DNA from: Frankia sp. RB7
GTDB lineage: Bacteria; Pseudomonadota; Alphaproteobacteria; Rhizobiales; Xanthobacteraceae
Length of the DNA: 64,000 nt
Assembly (NCBI GenBank): GCA_030403585.1
Contig: JAUEPE010000022.1
Span: 1 to 64,000, forward strand
Reading direction: 5' to 3'
This document shows, piece by piece, positions 24,281-33,502 of this stretch; position 1 is the first letter of the stretch, and every line of letters begins with the position of its first letter. The notes under the pieces are model-generated. The model had not been told where the DNA came from, searched no databases, and saw nothing but the letters and a program-made list of their open reading frames with translations. The translations under genes and the position numbers were made by a program.

Positions 24281-24684
24281 ACCGCTTGTCCTGCCTTCAG
24301 CAGTGAGCAGCCGGTGATCTTGTAGCTGCCGTCGGCCTGCTGTTCGAGCGTGTAGAGCGCTTCCCAGGCCTCGCCGTTGGCATCGATGATGTGGACGCGC
24401 TGGGCGATCGAGCTGCCTTCGGTCTTGCTGTCGCCGAACTCAAAACTCTTGTGACGATAGACCGGAGCGTACGCGTTCTGCACCATGGACATGAAGATGT
24501 CGGGCGCGGGGAATATCTGCTTGACCGCCGGTGCGGCGTAGGAATAGGCGGTGGCCGCATCGTCGTGGCCGAAGGCTTGTTCCTGCGCCCGGATCACGCC
24601 TTGCGCTGTCGCAACGTCGTCGGCGCGCGCGAAGATGGGACCAAAAGCAATAATGAGAACAACAAGCACGGCGGCAATGCGCAT
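24277..24684 (-). CDS. Secreted DUF4864 protein
   Basis: The 135-residue protein has a signal peptide (about 1-20, ending near FARA) and a NTF2-like DUF4864 domain (about 25-130), with IRAQEQAFGHDDAATAYSYA and the closing YKITGCSLLK. Secreted or periplasmic location is expected. No enzymatic residues are evident and the family function is unknown. It converges on the MFS gene with a 4-nt overlap of 3' ends. It follows the TetR gene on the same strand with a 66-nt gap. Confidence 0.8.
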   Translation of the reverse strand: MRIAAVLVVLIIAFGPIFARADDVATAQGVIRAQEQAFGHDDAATAYSYAAPAVKQIFPAPDIFMSMVQNAYAPVYRHKSFEFGDSKTEGSSIAQRVHIIDANGEAWEALYTLEQQADGSYKITGCSLLKAGQAV

Positions 24685-24750
24685 GGCGGGCTCCGCGTTG
24701 AAATTCCGGCGATGCTGATCCTAGCACGACCCTTGGGACATACGGACGCA

Positions 24751-25389
24751 CTATCGCTTCGGTTTCACCACCGGCTTCGCGCGCTTGGCGGTGCGTGACT
24801 TGGCCTTTGCGCCCGGCTGGACGCGTAGGCCATCGACGAACACGTCGAGCATCCGTAGCACCGAGGACTGCCAGCCGGGCTGGTCGTGCATGTAGCACAT
24901 GCCGACGAGGGCCCTGAGCAGGTCATGCGGGCTGACGTCGCCACGCATCTCGCCTGCCGCGACCGCGCGGTCGAGCAGCGAGCCGATCGCCTTGGTCAGT
25001 CGGTCCATCGAGAACGCCGCGAGTTCCGACGAACTCTGGAACGTCAGCGCCAATGCGGCCGACATGCCCTTTTTCGTGGCAACGAATTCGACATTGGAGC
25101 GCAGCCAGCGTCGCAGCGCGTCCACCGGATCCTTGGCGTTCTTCAACTGTTCGGCGAGCTCGCTGAGCTGCTCGACCTCGCGCCGGTACACTGCCTCGAA
25201 CAGATCCTCGCGCGTCGGGAAATGCCGGTAGAGCGTGCCGATGCCGACGCCCGCGCGTTTGGCTACGGCCTCCAGGCTTGCCTCGGGGCCGCCGGCGTTG
25301 AACACGACCTTGGCCGCCTCGAGCACGCGCTCGCGATTGCGCACGGCATCGGCGCGGGGCTTTCGGATCTGGTCGGTGTGGTCGTCCAT
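24751..25389 (-). CDS. TetR-family transcriptional regulator
   Basis: The 212-residue protein has an N-terminal TetR helix-turn-helix (about 18-62, with RVLEAAKVVFNAGG and VAKRAGVGIGTLYRHFPTREDLF) and a ligand-binding helical domain (about 70-195). It ends in a Lys/Arg-rich tail. The ATG at 25389 is used; another lies six codons upstream. It is divergent from the molybdenum hydroxylase operon (25630), so it is a plausible repressor of that operon. The 240-nt gap contains a small palindrome (CGGAGG-GAG-CCTCCG at 25503-25517). Confidence 0.9.
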   Translation of the reverse strand: MDDHTDQIRKPRADAVRNRERVLEAAKVVFNAGGPEASLEAVAKRAGVGIGTLYRHFPTREDLFEAVYRREVEQLSELAEQLKNAKDPVDALRRWLRSNVEFVATKKGMSAALALTFQSSSELAAFSMDRLTKAIGSLLDRAVAAGEMRGDVSPHDLLRALVGMCYMHDQPGWQSSVLRMLDVFVDGLRVQPGAKAKSRTAKRAKPVVKPKR

Positions 25390-25502
25390 GCCGACAATGT
25401 AGATCACGAATTGGTTAGATTGAACCCTTGGCTAGCTGCACCGCGTTGTCTGCGCACGGGCTTTTGACGAATTCCAAATATTTTTCGGCAGCCCTTGTTA
25501 AG

Positions 25503-25517
25503 CGGAGGGAGCCTCCG
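25503..25517. promoter_or_regulatory. Small palindrome between the TetR and molybdenum hydroxylase genes
   Basis: CGGAGG and CCTCCG (6-bp arms, spacer GAG) lie in the divergent gap. It could be an operator for the TetR protein, but it is short and occurs in GC-rich DNA. Confidence 0.25.
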
Positions 25518-25629
25518 TATCTTCGCATGTGCCGGTCCGGATCCACGTCTGGGCGGCGCGACATCGACGGCAGCCACGGAGGTGGCCCGCCGGGCGATGA
25601 GCCATGTCCATATCTGATCGGAGCCTTAT

Positions 25630-26127
25630 ATGAACCACTCCATCAGCCTCACCGTGAACGGCACGCGGCGCGATTTCGTCCTCGACGATCCGCGCGTCAC
25701 GCTGCTGGATCTTGTGCGTGAGCGCCTCCATCTCACCGGAACCAAGAAGGGATGCGACCGCGGCCAGTGTGGTGCCTGCACCATTCTCGTCGACGGCAAG
25801 CGCATCAATTCCTGCCTCGCGCTCGCCATCAGCCATGACGGCGCCGATATCCTCACCATCGAAGGCGTCGCGCGCGGCGACCAGCTTCATCCGGTGCAGG
25901 CGGCCTTCATCGCCCATGACGGATTCCAGTGCGGCTTCTGCACGCCCGGCCAGATCATGAGCGCCATCGGTATGATGCAGGAAGCCCAGGCCGGCAACGA
26001 TCCCGAACGTATCCGCGAATGCATGAGCGGCAATCTCTGCCGCTGCGGCGCCTATGCCGGCATCGTCGATGCCGTGCTCGAGGCGCAGGCCGGCGCCGAC
26101 GAATCCAGCCAGAGGCGCTCCGCATGA
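25630..26127 (+). CDS. Molybdenum hydroxylase [2Fe-2S] subunit (PaoA/YagT-like)
   Basis: The 165-residue protein has a plant-ferredoxin-type [2Fe-2S] domain (about 1-80, cysteines in GCDRGQCGACTILVDG and INSC) and a second helical [2Fe-2S] domain (about 85-150, cysteines in CGFCTPGQ and CMSGNLCRCG). It passes electrons between the molybdenum site and FAD. Its stop overlaps the start of the FAD subunit (ATGA). Unlike E. coli PaoA it lacks a Tat leader, so the complex should be cytoplasmic. Substrate is probably an aldehyde or N-heterocycle. Confidence 0.93.
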   Translation: MNHSISLTVNGTRRDFVLDDPRVTLLDLVRERLHLTGTKKGCDRGQCGACTILVDGKRINSCLALAISHDGADILTIEGVARGDQLHPVQAAFIAHDGFQCGFCTPGQIMSAIGMMQEAQAGNDPERIRECMSGNLCRCGAYAGIVDAVLEAQAGADESSQRRSA

Positions 26128-27179
26128 AACAATTCGATTATGTCAGGCCCGCCACGGTTGCCGAGGCCGTTGCTGCGGCCGCCCAACCGGGCGCGACCTA
26201 TCTCGCGGCCGGCACCAATCTGCTTGATCTGATGAAGGGCGGCGTCAGCCGTCCGGTTCGGTTGGTCGACGTCACGCATCTCGATGGTCTCGATCAGATC
26301 GAACATCTCACCGACGGGTCGGTGCGCATCGGTGCGCTCGTCAGCAATGCCGATCTCGCGCATGATGCAGAGTTCGCGAAATCCTATCCGGCCATTGCCG
26401 AAGCGCTTCTCTCTGGCGCCTCCGCGCAATTGCGCAACGCCGCGACCGTGGGCGGCAATCTGCTGCAGCGGACGCGTTGCGCATACTTCTACGACACCGC
26501 CAGCCGCTGCAACAGGCGCGAGGCCGGCACCGGCTGCGATGCCCGCGACGGCGAGAACCGGACGCACGCCGTGCTTGGCTGGAGCGAGAACTGCATCGCG
26601 ACGAACCCATCCGATTTCTGCGTTCCCCTGGTCGCACTCGATGCCGTCGTCGAGATCGAGGGCAAAGGCGGCCGTCGCGAGATCGCACTCGACGAATTGC
26701 ATCGTCTGCCCGGCAATACGCCTGAGCGCGAGTCGGCGCTCGAACCGGGCGACCTCATTGTCGCGGTGCGCCTGCCGGCCGCGGCGCGTGGTTTTGCCGC
26801 GCATGCGCGCTATCTCAAGGTCCGCGAACGTACGTCTTACGCGTTCGCCATCGTTTCGGCCGCGGCGGCGCTGCGGATCGAGAACGGCAAGATCGCAGAG
26901 GCGCGGCTTGCGCTTGGTGGCGTCGCCGCAAAGCCCTGGCGTGCCCGGGCCGCGGAAGATGTGCTGAGGGGCGTTGCGCCAACGGCGCATGCCTTCCAGG
27001 AAGCCGCCTGGCGCGCACTCACCGACGCAAAACCGTCCGGCGACAACGCCTACAAGATCGAGCTCGCACGCCGCATCGTCGTGCGCGCGCTGACCCTAGC
27101 CGCAGCCGGTACGCCCGCGCGTATCCCCGCGCTGCCGGCTTCTCCCTTTGCTTCGACGTCTGGAGCCATCCATGCCTGA
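26124..27179 (+). CDS. Molybdenum hydroxylase FAD subunit (PaoB/YagS-like)
   Basis: The 351-residue protein has a PCMH-type FAD-binding fold (about 1-220), with AAGTNLLDLMKGG and the ATVGGNLLQRTRC motif, and a C-terminal CO-dehydrogenase flavoprotein domain. Cysteines in the segment RCAYFYDTASRCNRREAG and the following GTGC match the insert that binds an extra [4Fe-4S] cluster in E. coli PaoB. The ATG at 26124 overlaps the stop of the [2Fe-2S] subunit. The 3' end overlaps the large-subunit start by 8 nt. Confidence 0.93.
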   Translation: MKQFDYVRPATVAEAVAAAAQPGATYLAAGTNLLDLMKGGVSRPVRLVDVTHLDGLDQIEHLTDGSVRIGALVSNADLAHDAEFAKSYPAIAEALLSGASAQLRNAATVGGNLLQRTRCAYFYDTASRCNRREAGTGCDARDGENRTHAVLGWSENCIATNPSDFCVPLVALDAVVEIEGKGGRREIALDELHRLPGNTPERESALEPGDLIVAVRLPAAARGFAAHARYLKVRERTSYAFAIVSAAAALRIENGKIAEARLALGGVAAKPWRARAAEDVLRGVAPTAHAFQEAAWRALTDAKPSGDNAYKIELARRIVVRALTLAAAGTPARIPALPASPFASTSGAIHA

Positions 27180-29433
27180 GCTCAATCTCACCAGCGCTCC
27201 CGCCCATCTCCGTCACGGCTCGAGCATCGGCCAGCCGCTGACCCGCCGCGACGGCGTGCTCAAGGTCAAGGGACAGGCCACCTACGCCGCCGACAATCAT
27301 CCGCCTGGCACGTTGTTTGCGGTGATGGCGGTGTCCAGCATCGCGCATGGCCGCGTGACCTCGCTCGATGTCGCGGCGGCCAGGCGTCATCCCGGCGTCG
27401 TCGACGTCATGACGCCAGACCACAAGCCGCAGCTCGCGATCGATCCGGAGATCAAGACCAATCCGTTCGTGTTCCGGATGGAGGTGTTGCAGAGCAACGA
27501 GGTCCGCTACGCCAACCAGCCCATCGCCGTCGTGATCGCCGAGACGCTAGAGGCGGCGACGGAGGGCGCGGTGCTGCTGGCTCCTCGTTACGAGACGTTG
27601 CCCGCCCTCGTCGGCCTCGATGCCGGCGAAAGCTTTGTGCCGCCGGTTGTCGGTGTCGGCAATCCCACGGAAAATCACCGCGGCGATGTCGAGGCAGGCC
27701 TTGCCTCGGCCGACAAGCAGATCGATGCCATCTACGAAACCCCGGCGCAATATCACAACGCGATGGAACCGCACGCGATCGTCGCTCACTGGGACGGCGA
27801 CAGCGTGCAGATCGACATGCCGACCCAGGGTCTTATGCTGTCACTGGCGCGCGTCGCCGAATTGTTCGGTATCGGGCATGACAAGATCCACATCCGCAGC
27901 CCGTTCCTCGGCGGCGGTTTTGGCTCCAAGGGGCTGATGGCCGGTCCTCCCGTACTCGGCCTGATGGCAGCAAAGCTGGTCGGCAAGCCGGTCAAGCTCG
28001 TGCTGCGCCGTGAGCAGATGTATGGCCCGGTCGGCCATCGCGCGCCGACGCGTCAGCGCTTGCGCATCGGCGCGGACGTCGAGGGGCGCCTGACCGCGCT
28101 CGATCACCACGCGCGCACGGTGTCGAGCACGTTCGACGATTTCTATGAACCGGCCGCCGACGCATCTCACACGCTCTATGCCGCACCAGCGATCCGCACC
28201 TCGCACGATGCCGTGCGCGTCAACACCGGCACGCCATTGTTCATGCGCGCGCCGGGTGAGGCGACGGGCTCGATTGCGCTGGAAAGCGCGATCGATGAGA
28301 TGGCCTGGGCTTGCGGTATGGATCCGCTGGCCTTCCGGCTGAAGAACTACGCCGAAGTCGAGCCGATCACCGGCAAGCCGTTTTCCTCGAAAGCGCTGCG
28401 CGCCTGTTACGATCAGGGTGCGGCGCGCTTCGGTTGGTCGAAGCGCCCGCTCCAGCCGCGGCAGATGCGCGACGATGCCGGCTTGCTGGTTGGCTGGGGC
28501 ATGGGCACCGCGACGTTCCCGGCGCTGATGTTCCAGGCGCAAGCGCGTGCGGTGATCCGCCGTGACGGTACCGGCGTCATGGAGATCGGCGCACATGACA
28601 TGGGGCAGGGCGCGTGGACGGCGCTCGCCCAGATTGCGGCCGATGAACTCGGTCTCGATATCGACAGCGTCGAGTTCAAGGCCGGCACGTCCGATCTGCC
28701 CGATGCCGGCATCGCCGGCGGCTCGGCGCACACGGCGACCGCGGGTGCGGCGATCCACAGCGCTGGTGCGGCCACGATCGTAAAACTCGCCGATCTCGCC
28801 ACCTCTGACGAGCGCTCGCCACTGTTCGGCGCGGGCAATGCCGGAGTGATCGCGCGCGATGGCCGTTTGATCCGGCGCGACGACGAGAGCCGCAGCGAGA
28901 GTTACGCCGAGATCCTCGCGCGTGCCGGCGTCGCCGAGGTCGAGGCCCGCGGCACCGGTGCGCCGAATCCCGCGGCGATGGAAGAGTATGCTATGCATGC
29001 CCATGGTGCGGTGTTCGCGGAGGTGAAGGTCGATCCCGAGCTCGGCCAGATCCGCGTCACAAGCATGGTCGGCGCCTTCGCCGCGGGGCGCATCGTCAAC
29101 CCGCATCTGGTGAAGAGCCAGCTGTTCGGCGGCATGATCTGGGGCATGTCCTTTGCGCTGCACGAAGAGGCCATCACCGACCGCCGCAGCGGCCGGATCA
29201 TGAATGCCAATCTTGGCGAATACCATATCCCGGTGAACGCCGACGTGCCTCCACTCGACGTGATCACGGTTGAGGAGCACGATCCGCACGTCAATGCGCT
29301 CGGCATCAAGGGCGTCGGCGAGATCGGCATCACCGGCAGCGCCGGTGCGGTCGCCAATGCCGTCTGGCATGCGACCGGCGTGCGGGTGCGGCGTTTCCCG
29401 ATCCGGATCGAGGAACTGCTGACGCCGGGCTGA
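27172..29433 (+). CDS. Molybdenum hydroxylase large subunit (PaoC/YagR-like)
   Basis: The 753-residue protein is the molybdopterin-binding subunit. It has the a/b hammerhead domain (about 20-130) and the cofactor-binding domain with GGGFGSKG. The final motif KGVGEIGITGSAG carries the catalytic Glu of the xanthine oxidase family. In this branch the cofactor is usually molybdopterin cytosine dinucleotide. The ATG at 27172 overlaps the FAD subunit end. No PaoD/XdhC-type maturation gene lies next to it, so insertion must rely on one elsewhere. Its 3' end is 5 nt from the convergent caspase gene. Confidence 0.93.
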   Translation: MPELNLTSAPAHLRHGSSIGQPLTRRDGVLKVKGQATYAADNHPPGTLFAVMAVSSIAHGRVTSLDVAAARRHPGVVDVMTPDHKPQLAIDPEIKTNPFVFRMEVLQSNEVRYANQPIAVVIAETLEAATEGAVLLAPRYETLPALVGLDAGESFVPPVVGVGNPTENHRGDVEAGLASADKQIDAIYETPAQYHNAMEPHAIVAHWDGDSVQIDMPTQGLMLSLARVAELFGIGHDKIHIRSPFLGGGFGSKGLMAGPPVLGLMAAKLVGKPVKLVLRREQMYGPVGHRAPTRQRLRIGADVEGRLTALDHHARTVSSTFDDFYEPAADASHTLYAAPAIRTSHDAVRVNTGTPLFMRAPGEATGSIALESAIDEMAWACGMDPLAFRLKNYAEVEPITGKPFSSKALRACYDQGAARFGWSKRPLQPRQMRDDAGLLVGWGMGTATFPALMFQAQARAVIRRDGTGVMEIGAHDMGQGAWTALAQIAADELGLDIDSVEFKAGTSDLPDAGIAGGSAHTATAGAAIHSAGAATIVKLADLATSDERSPLFGAGNAGVIARDGRLIRRDDESRSESYAEILARAGVAEVEARGTGAPNPAAMEEYAMHAHGAVFAEVKVDPELGQIRVTSMVGAFAAGRIVNPHLVKSQLFGGMIWGMSFALHEEAITDRRSGRIMNANLGEYHIPVNADVPPLDVITVEEHDPHVNALGIKGVGEIGITGSAGAVANAVWHATGVRVRRFPIRIEELLTPG

Positions 29434-29438
29434 AGGAG

Positions 29439-31007
29439 CTAGCGGCGCATGTCGCGCAGGTTCTGCTTGGCGAGCGCATAACCCTGCGCGGCCGACTTCT
29501 CGAACAATTCCCGGGCGAGCCGCGTGTTGCGCGGCACGCCCTGGGCTTCGTTGTACATCGAGCCAAGGCTGTTCAGGGCGGAGTCGTCGTTCAACGCGGC
29601 CCCCTGCTCGAACAGCCGGCGCGCCTCCGCATAGTCGCGTTCGACACAGCGGCCGCGCACATAGAGCAGGCCGAGATTGTTCATTGCTGCCCCGACGCCG
29701 GCCTTGACCGCAGCCTCATTGAGCCTGATTGCTTCTGGGCAATTCCTTGCGTTGCCCTCTCCGAAGGCATAGAGCCATCCGAGCTCCAGCATCCCGAGGG
29801 GATCGCCAGCGTCCGTAGCCTTCTTGTACCAGCGCATGGCCTCGGCGTCGTCCTTCTTGACGCCTTCGCCGGTCGCGTAAAGCACGCCGATGTTATGCAT
29901 CGCTGTTGCATAGCCTGCGGTTGCAGCCTTCTCGTACAAACGAAGCGCTTCCGGATAGTCTTTGCGGGCGCTGGCGGCTCGGCCGGCCTGGTAGGCGAAC
30001 CGTGCGACTTCCGGGTAGCGTTGCATGGCGTCATTGCAGGCAGCGGTCGCTTCAGTCGCCTTGATCTGCTCGAACGCGACTCCCGGCACGCCTTCTGCAC
30101 CGCGTGCGTCAGAAGGCATGCCTGCCAGCCGATCGCAGTCGGTGACGAGGTCGCGACGCTGCGCCTGCTCGGAGGGACGCGCAGGCGACACATCGGTCGG
30201 CGTTGTCAGCGCGGCCTGTATCGGCGCAGGCTGCACAGGTTTGCCGGCGAAGTAGAAGCTGGTTGCGATCGGCGATGAAGCGACCCACGGTAACTGTTGG
30301 CCATGGGTGGCCTTCTCCACAGCCAATCCCATCTCGTTGAAAGTCCTGAACAGCCCGTAACCCTGGTGCTGCATGGAGTCGGCTAGGGCACGCGTATAGG
30401 GGCTGTGGCCGTTGTCGCCATCGAGCGCCACGCTGCGCGGCTGTGTTGCGAACGAGATCAGCGTACCTGGTGGGGCCTGCATCTGGGCCAGTCCACCCGT
30501 GCCGCCGCGAAGTCCATGACCGCCGAACGGATTGTTGCGGCAGGCATCGAGCAGCATCAGGTTGATCTTGGCGCCGGACTTCTCCATTTGATTGAGCACG
30601 CCGGCAAGGCCGACCCCCTGCACGAACACATCGCCCTCGTCCGCCGGATGGGCGTCGACGGGCACGACGTAATTGAGGCCGTGCGTTTCCACTCCGTGGC
30701 CGGCAAAGTAGAACAGCGCCACGTCCGCGCCGATCAATTCCTGGTTGAAAGCTTGCAGCGCATGGTCGAAGCCCGCCTTGTCGAGATCGACCTGCGCGCT
30801 GCCGCCGACCACGAAGAAGCCGAGCGAGAGCAGCGTATCCGACATCAGCCGGGCGTCGGCCGCTGAATTGGGCAGTTTGGCCACGGATTGGTACGCCGAA
30901 TTGCCGATCACCAGAGCGACGCGCTTCTCTGCCTGGGCTGCGGTCGCGATGCATGCCAGCAGCACCGCGCCGATCAGGCGCGCCGTCAAGCCAATGCGGC
31001 TCGCCAT
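29439..31007 (-). CDS. Secreted caspase-family (metacaspase-like) protein with Sel1 repeats
   Basis: The 522-residue protein has a signal peptide (about 1-26, ending ATAAQA), a peptidase C14 domain (about 27-255) and a C-terminal block of Sel1-type TPRs (about 325-520, with repeated A-x-x-x-L-G-x-x-Y patterns). The catalytic dyad is present: His near 104 in FAGHG and Cys near 156 in LLDACRNNP. It should act in the periplasm or outside. Bacterial members are common in rhizobia; their substrates are mostly unknown. It is a second caspase-fold protease in the window, besides the cytoplasmic CHAT protein at 5736. Confidence 0.9.
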   Translation of the reverse strand: MASRIGLTARLIGAVLLACIATAAQAEKRVALVIGNSAYQSVAKLPNSAADARLMSDTLLSLGFFVVGGSAQVDLDKAGFDHALQAFNQELIGADVALFYFAGHGVETHGLNYVVPVDAHPADEGDVFVQGVGLAGVLNQMEKSGAKINLMLLDACRNNPFGGHGLRGGTGGLAQMQAPPGTLISFATQPRSVALDGDNGHSPYTRALADSMQHQGYGLFRTFNEMGLAVEKATHGQQLPWVASSPIATSFYFAGKPVQPAPIQAALTTPTDVSPARPSEQAQRRDLVTDCDRLAGMPSDARGAEGVPGVAFEQIKATEATAACNDAMQRYPEVARFAYQAGRAASARKDYPEALRLYEKAATAGYATAMHNIGVLYATGEGVKKDDAEAMRWYKKATDAGDPLGMLELGWLYAFGEGNARNCPEAIRLNEAAVKAGVGAAMNNLGLLYVRGRCVERDYAEARRLFEQGAALNDDSALNSLGSMYNEAQGVPRNTRLARELFEKSAAQGYALAKQNLRDMRR

Positions 31008-31112
31008 GGTGATGCACTCCGCGAAACAGGACGTCCTGGATCTTGGTCGCGCACTGCGGCGTCCCGGTTCAGACGCTTGCGGACGCGTCCTGCAGCCGTT
31101 TTGGCGGCCGGA

Positions 31113-31316
31113 TCAGTTCATCATCCGGCGGAGAGCCTTGATCTGCTCTCGCTGCTCTTCGATGTATTTTTCAATAGTCTTGCGCAGCTCCCGTGAGTGG
31201 AGCCTTTGTGTATCGCGCTGAACTTCGTCGAGCGCGGCTTCAGCATTGGCGAGGGTGGTTCTCATCTCGAGCTCTGTTACGAAGCCGATCAGCTGCTCGG
31301 CTATGGCGCGCAACAT
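31113..31316 (-). CDS. Small helical protein (about 67 residues)
   Basis: The translation MLRAIAEQLIGFVTELEMRT continues into a charged region with heptad-like spacing (EAALDEVQRDTQRLHSREL and a Lys/Arg/Glu-rich end), suggesting a coiled coil. No family is recognised. The start is uncertain: ATG 31316 lacks a clear ribosome site, and the open frame continues to a GTG at 31445 that overlaps the end of the XRE-cupin gene. The gap to the metacaspase gene is 105 nt. Confidence 0.5.
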   Translation of the reverse strand: MLRAIAEQLIGFVTELEMRTTLANAEAALDEVQRDTQRLHSRELRKTIEKYIEEQREQIKALRRMMN

Positions 31317-31405
31317 ATAGAGCACTGACGCGCGGAAATTGAGATGCCTCAAGCTCCGTAAGACACCGGGGCACTCCGTAGGATCCCGGATAAACTTGCC
31401 GCGCT

Positions 31406-31954
31406 TTAAAACGTCGGCGGCGTGCAGGCCGAGATCACCTCGCACGGTTTGCCGCCGACGCAGCGGAAGCGATGCGGGCGGCGGCTCTCGAAATAATAGG
31501 CATCGCCGGGATTGAGAATGCGGCGCTCATCCTCGACGGTGACCTCGAGCTTTCCTGAAATCACGATGCCGCCTTCCTCGCCGTCATGAACGAGATGCAC
31601 GCGCCCGGTGTCGCTGCCGGGCTCGTAGCGCTCTTTCAAAATCTGCAAGCTGCGGCCGAACAGATTGTCGCCGATCTGGCGATAGGAGATCGGCTTCTTG
31701 CCGACCTCGGTCAGCTCTTCCGAGCGGTAGAAGATCTTGCGCCGCGTCTCCGGCTCCAGCGCGAAGAACTCGGCAAGCCCCATCGGGATGCCGTCGAGGA
31801 TGCGCTTGAGGGCGCCGACCGACGGGTTCATCTGGTTGGATTCGATCAGGGAAATCGTCGAATTGGTGACGCCGGCGCGCTTGGCGAGCGCCCGCTGCGA
31901 CAGCTTCTGGCGGGCCCGGATGAATCGCAGCCGTCCACCAATGTCGACGCTCAT
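31406..31954 (-). CDS. XRE-cupin transcriptional regulator (PuuR-like)
   Basis: The 182-residue protein has an N-terminal XRE helix-turn-helix (about 6-62, QKLSQRALAKRAGVTNSTISLIESN) and a C-terminal cupin domain (about 105-180, with VHDGEEGGIVISGKLEVTV and PGDAYYFESRRPHRF). This architecture and its size match PuuR, the repressor of putrescine catabolism in E. coli. It is divergent from the omega-aminotransferase gene, its most likely target. The cupin probably senses an amine or its aldehyde. Confidence 0.9.
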   Translation of the reverse strand: MSVDIGGRLRFIRARQKLSQRALAKRAGVTNSTISLIESNQMNPSVGALKRILDGIPMGLAEFFALEPETRRKIFYRSEELTEVGKKPISYRQIGDNLFGRSLQILKERYEPGSDTGRVHLVHDGEEGGIVISGKLEVTVEDERRILNPGDAYYFESRRPHRFRCVGGKPCEVISACTPPTF

Positions 31955-32103
31955 GCCCAGAATCCCTGTTGCAAGTGTTGCGGATCGGGCAAATATGGAC
32001 CAGCACCCCTAGCTAAATCAATGGGTTGCGGCAGCACAGAAAAGGACTTGTTGCGCTTCTGAAGCCGTGCCTCTGCTGTCCCGTCAGCAAAGGAGCGTGG
32101 CCC

Positions 32104-33432
32104 GTGACCCTTCATCAGATTCCGAACACTATCAAGACCGACTCGTTCTGGATGCCGTTCACGGCCAACCGTCAGTTCAAGAAGGCGCCGCGCCTGTTCT
32201 CCTCGGCCGAGGGCATGCACTACACCACCGTCGACGGCCGCAAGGTGATCGACGGCTCCGCCGGCCTCTGGTGCGTCAACGCCGGCCACGGCCGCAAGCA
32301 GATCGCCGCTGCGGTCGAGCGGCAGCTCATGACGCTGGACTTCGCGCCGTCGTTCCAGATGGGCCATCCGCTGGCGTTCGACTTCGCCGAGCGTCTCGCC
32401 GAGATCGCGCCGAAGAACCTGGACCGCATCTTCTTCACCAACTCCGGCTCTGAATCGGTCGACACCGCGCTGAAGATCGCCCTCGCCTATCATCGCGCCA
32501 ACGGCCAAGCGAGCCGCACCCGCCTGATCGGCCGCGAGCGCGGCTATCACGGCGTCGGCTTCGGCGGCACCTCGGTCGGCGGCATGGTCGCCAACCGCCG
32601 CGCCTTCGCAACTCTCCTGCCGGGCGTCGACCACATCCGCCACACTCATGATCTTACCCGCAACGCCTTCGCCAAGGACCAGCCCGAGCATGGCGCCGAG
32701 CTTGCTGACGATCTCGAGCGTCTGGTGGCCTTGCATGGCGCCGAGACGATCGCTGCCGTCATCGTCGAGCCGGTGCCGGGTTCGACCGCGGTGCTGCCGC
32801 CGCCGAAGGGCTATCTGCAGCGCCTGCGCGCGATCTGCGACAAGCACGGCATCCTCTTGATCTTCGATGAGGTCATCACCGGCTTCGGTCGCCTCGGCAC
32901 GCCGTTCGCCGCCGACTTCTTCGGCGTCACACCGGACCTGATGACGACGGCCAAGGGCATCACCAACGGCACCATTCCCTGCGGCGCGGTGTTCGCCAGC
33001 CGCAAGGTTCATGACGGCATGATGGTTGGCCCCGAGAACCAGATGGAGCTGTTCCACGGCTACACCTATTCCGCGCATCCGACCGCCTGCGCCGCCGGTA
33101 TCGCCACGCTCGACATCTACAAGGACGAGGGCCTGCTCACGCGCGGTGCCTCGATCGCCGAATACTGGGGCGATGCGCTGCATTCGCTGAAGGGCCTTCC
33201 GAACGTGGTCGATATCCGCAATTGCGGCCTGATGGGCGCGGTCGAGCTGTCGTCGCGTGACGGCACGGTCGGAGCGCGCGGCTACGACGTCATGGTCGAC
33301 TGCTTCAATCGCGGTCTGTACTTCCGCATGAGCGGCGATTCCTTCGCGCTGTCGCCGCCCCTCATCGTCGAGAAGAGCCACATCGACGACATCGTCTCGA
33401 TCCTGGGCGACGCCATCAAACGGGTGGCCTGA
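32104..33432 (+). CDS. Class III omega-aminotransferase (beta-alanine:pyruvate type)
   Basis: The 442-residue PLP enzyme is a class III aminotransferase. It shows FFTNSGSESVDTALKIA (about 115-131), LIFDEVITGFGRLG (about 255-268) and the cofactor lysine in TTAKGITNGTIPCGAVF (about 285). It most resembles beta-alanine or omega-amino acid:pyruvate transaminases. The GTG at 32104 is chosen because AAGGAG lies 8 nt before it, and the upstream extension is Cys/Lys-rich and unlike the family. It is divergent from the PuuR-like regulator and 70 nt before the DadA-like gene. Substrate may be beta-alanine, GABA or a polyamine product. Confidence 0.9.
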   Translation: MTLHQIPNTIKTDSFWMPFTANRQFKKAPRLFSSAEGMHYTTVDGRKVIDGSAGLWCVNAGHGRKQIAAAVERQLMTLDFAPSFQMGHPLAFDFAERLAEIAPKNLDRIFFTNSGSESVDTALKIALAYHRANGQASRTRLIGRERGYHGVGFGGTSVGGMVANRRAFATLLPGVDHIRHTHDLTRNAFAKDQPEHGAELADDLERLVALHGAETIAAVIVEPVPGSTAVLPPPKGYLQRLRAICDKHGILLIFDEVITGFGRLGTPFAADFFGVTPDLMTTAKGITNGTIPCGAVFASRKVHDGMMVGPENQMELFHGYTYSAHPTACAAGIATLDIYKDEGLLTRGASIAEYWGDALHSLKGLPNVVDIRNCGLMGAVELSSRDGTVGARGYDVMVDCFNRGLYFRMSGDSFALSPPLIVEKSHIDDIVSILGDAIKRVA

Positions 33433-33502
33433 TAATTGCTCTCGCCGTTGCGAGTTGTTTCCTTGCAGCGGCGAGCGTGATGCCGCGGGAGTTTGACCAA
33501 GC

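Noticed and set aside
27841..29370. Minus-strand open frame of 509 codons over the molybdenum hydroxylase large subunit
   Set aside because: Antisense shadow of a clear enzyme gene; no motif.
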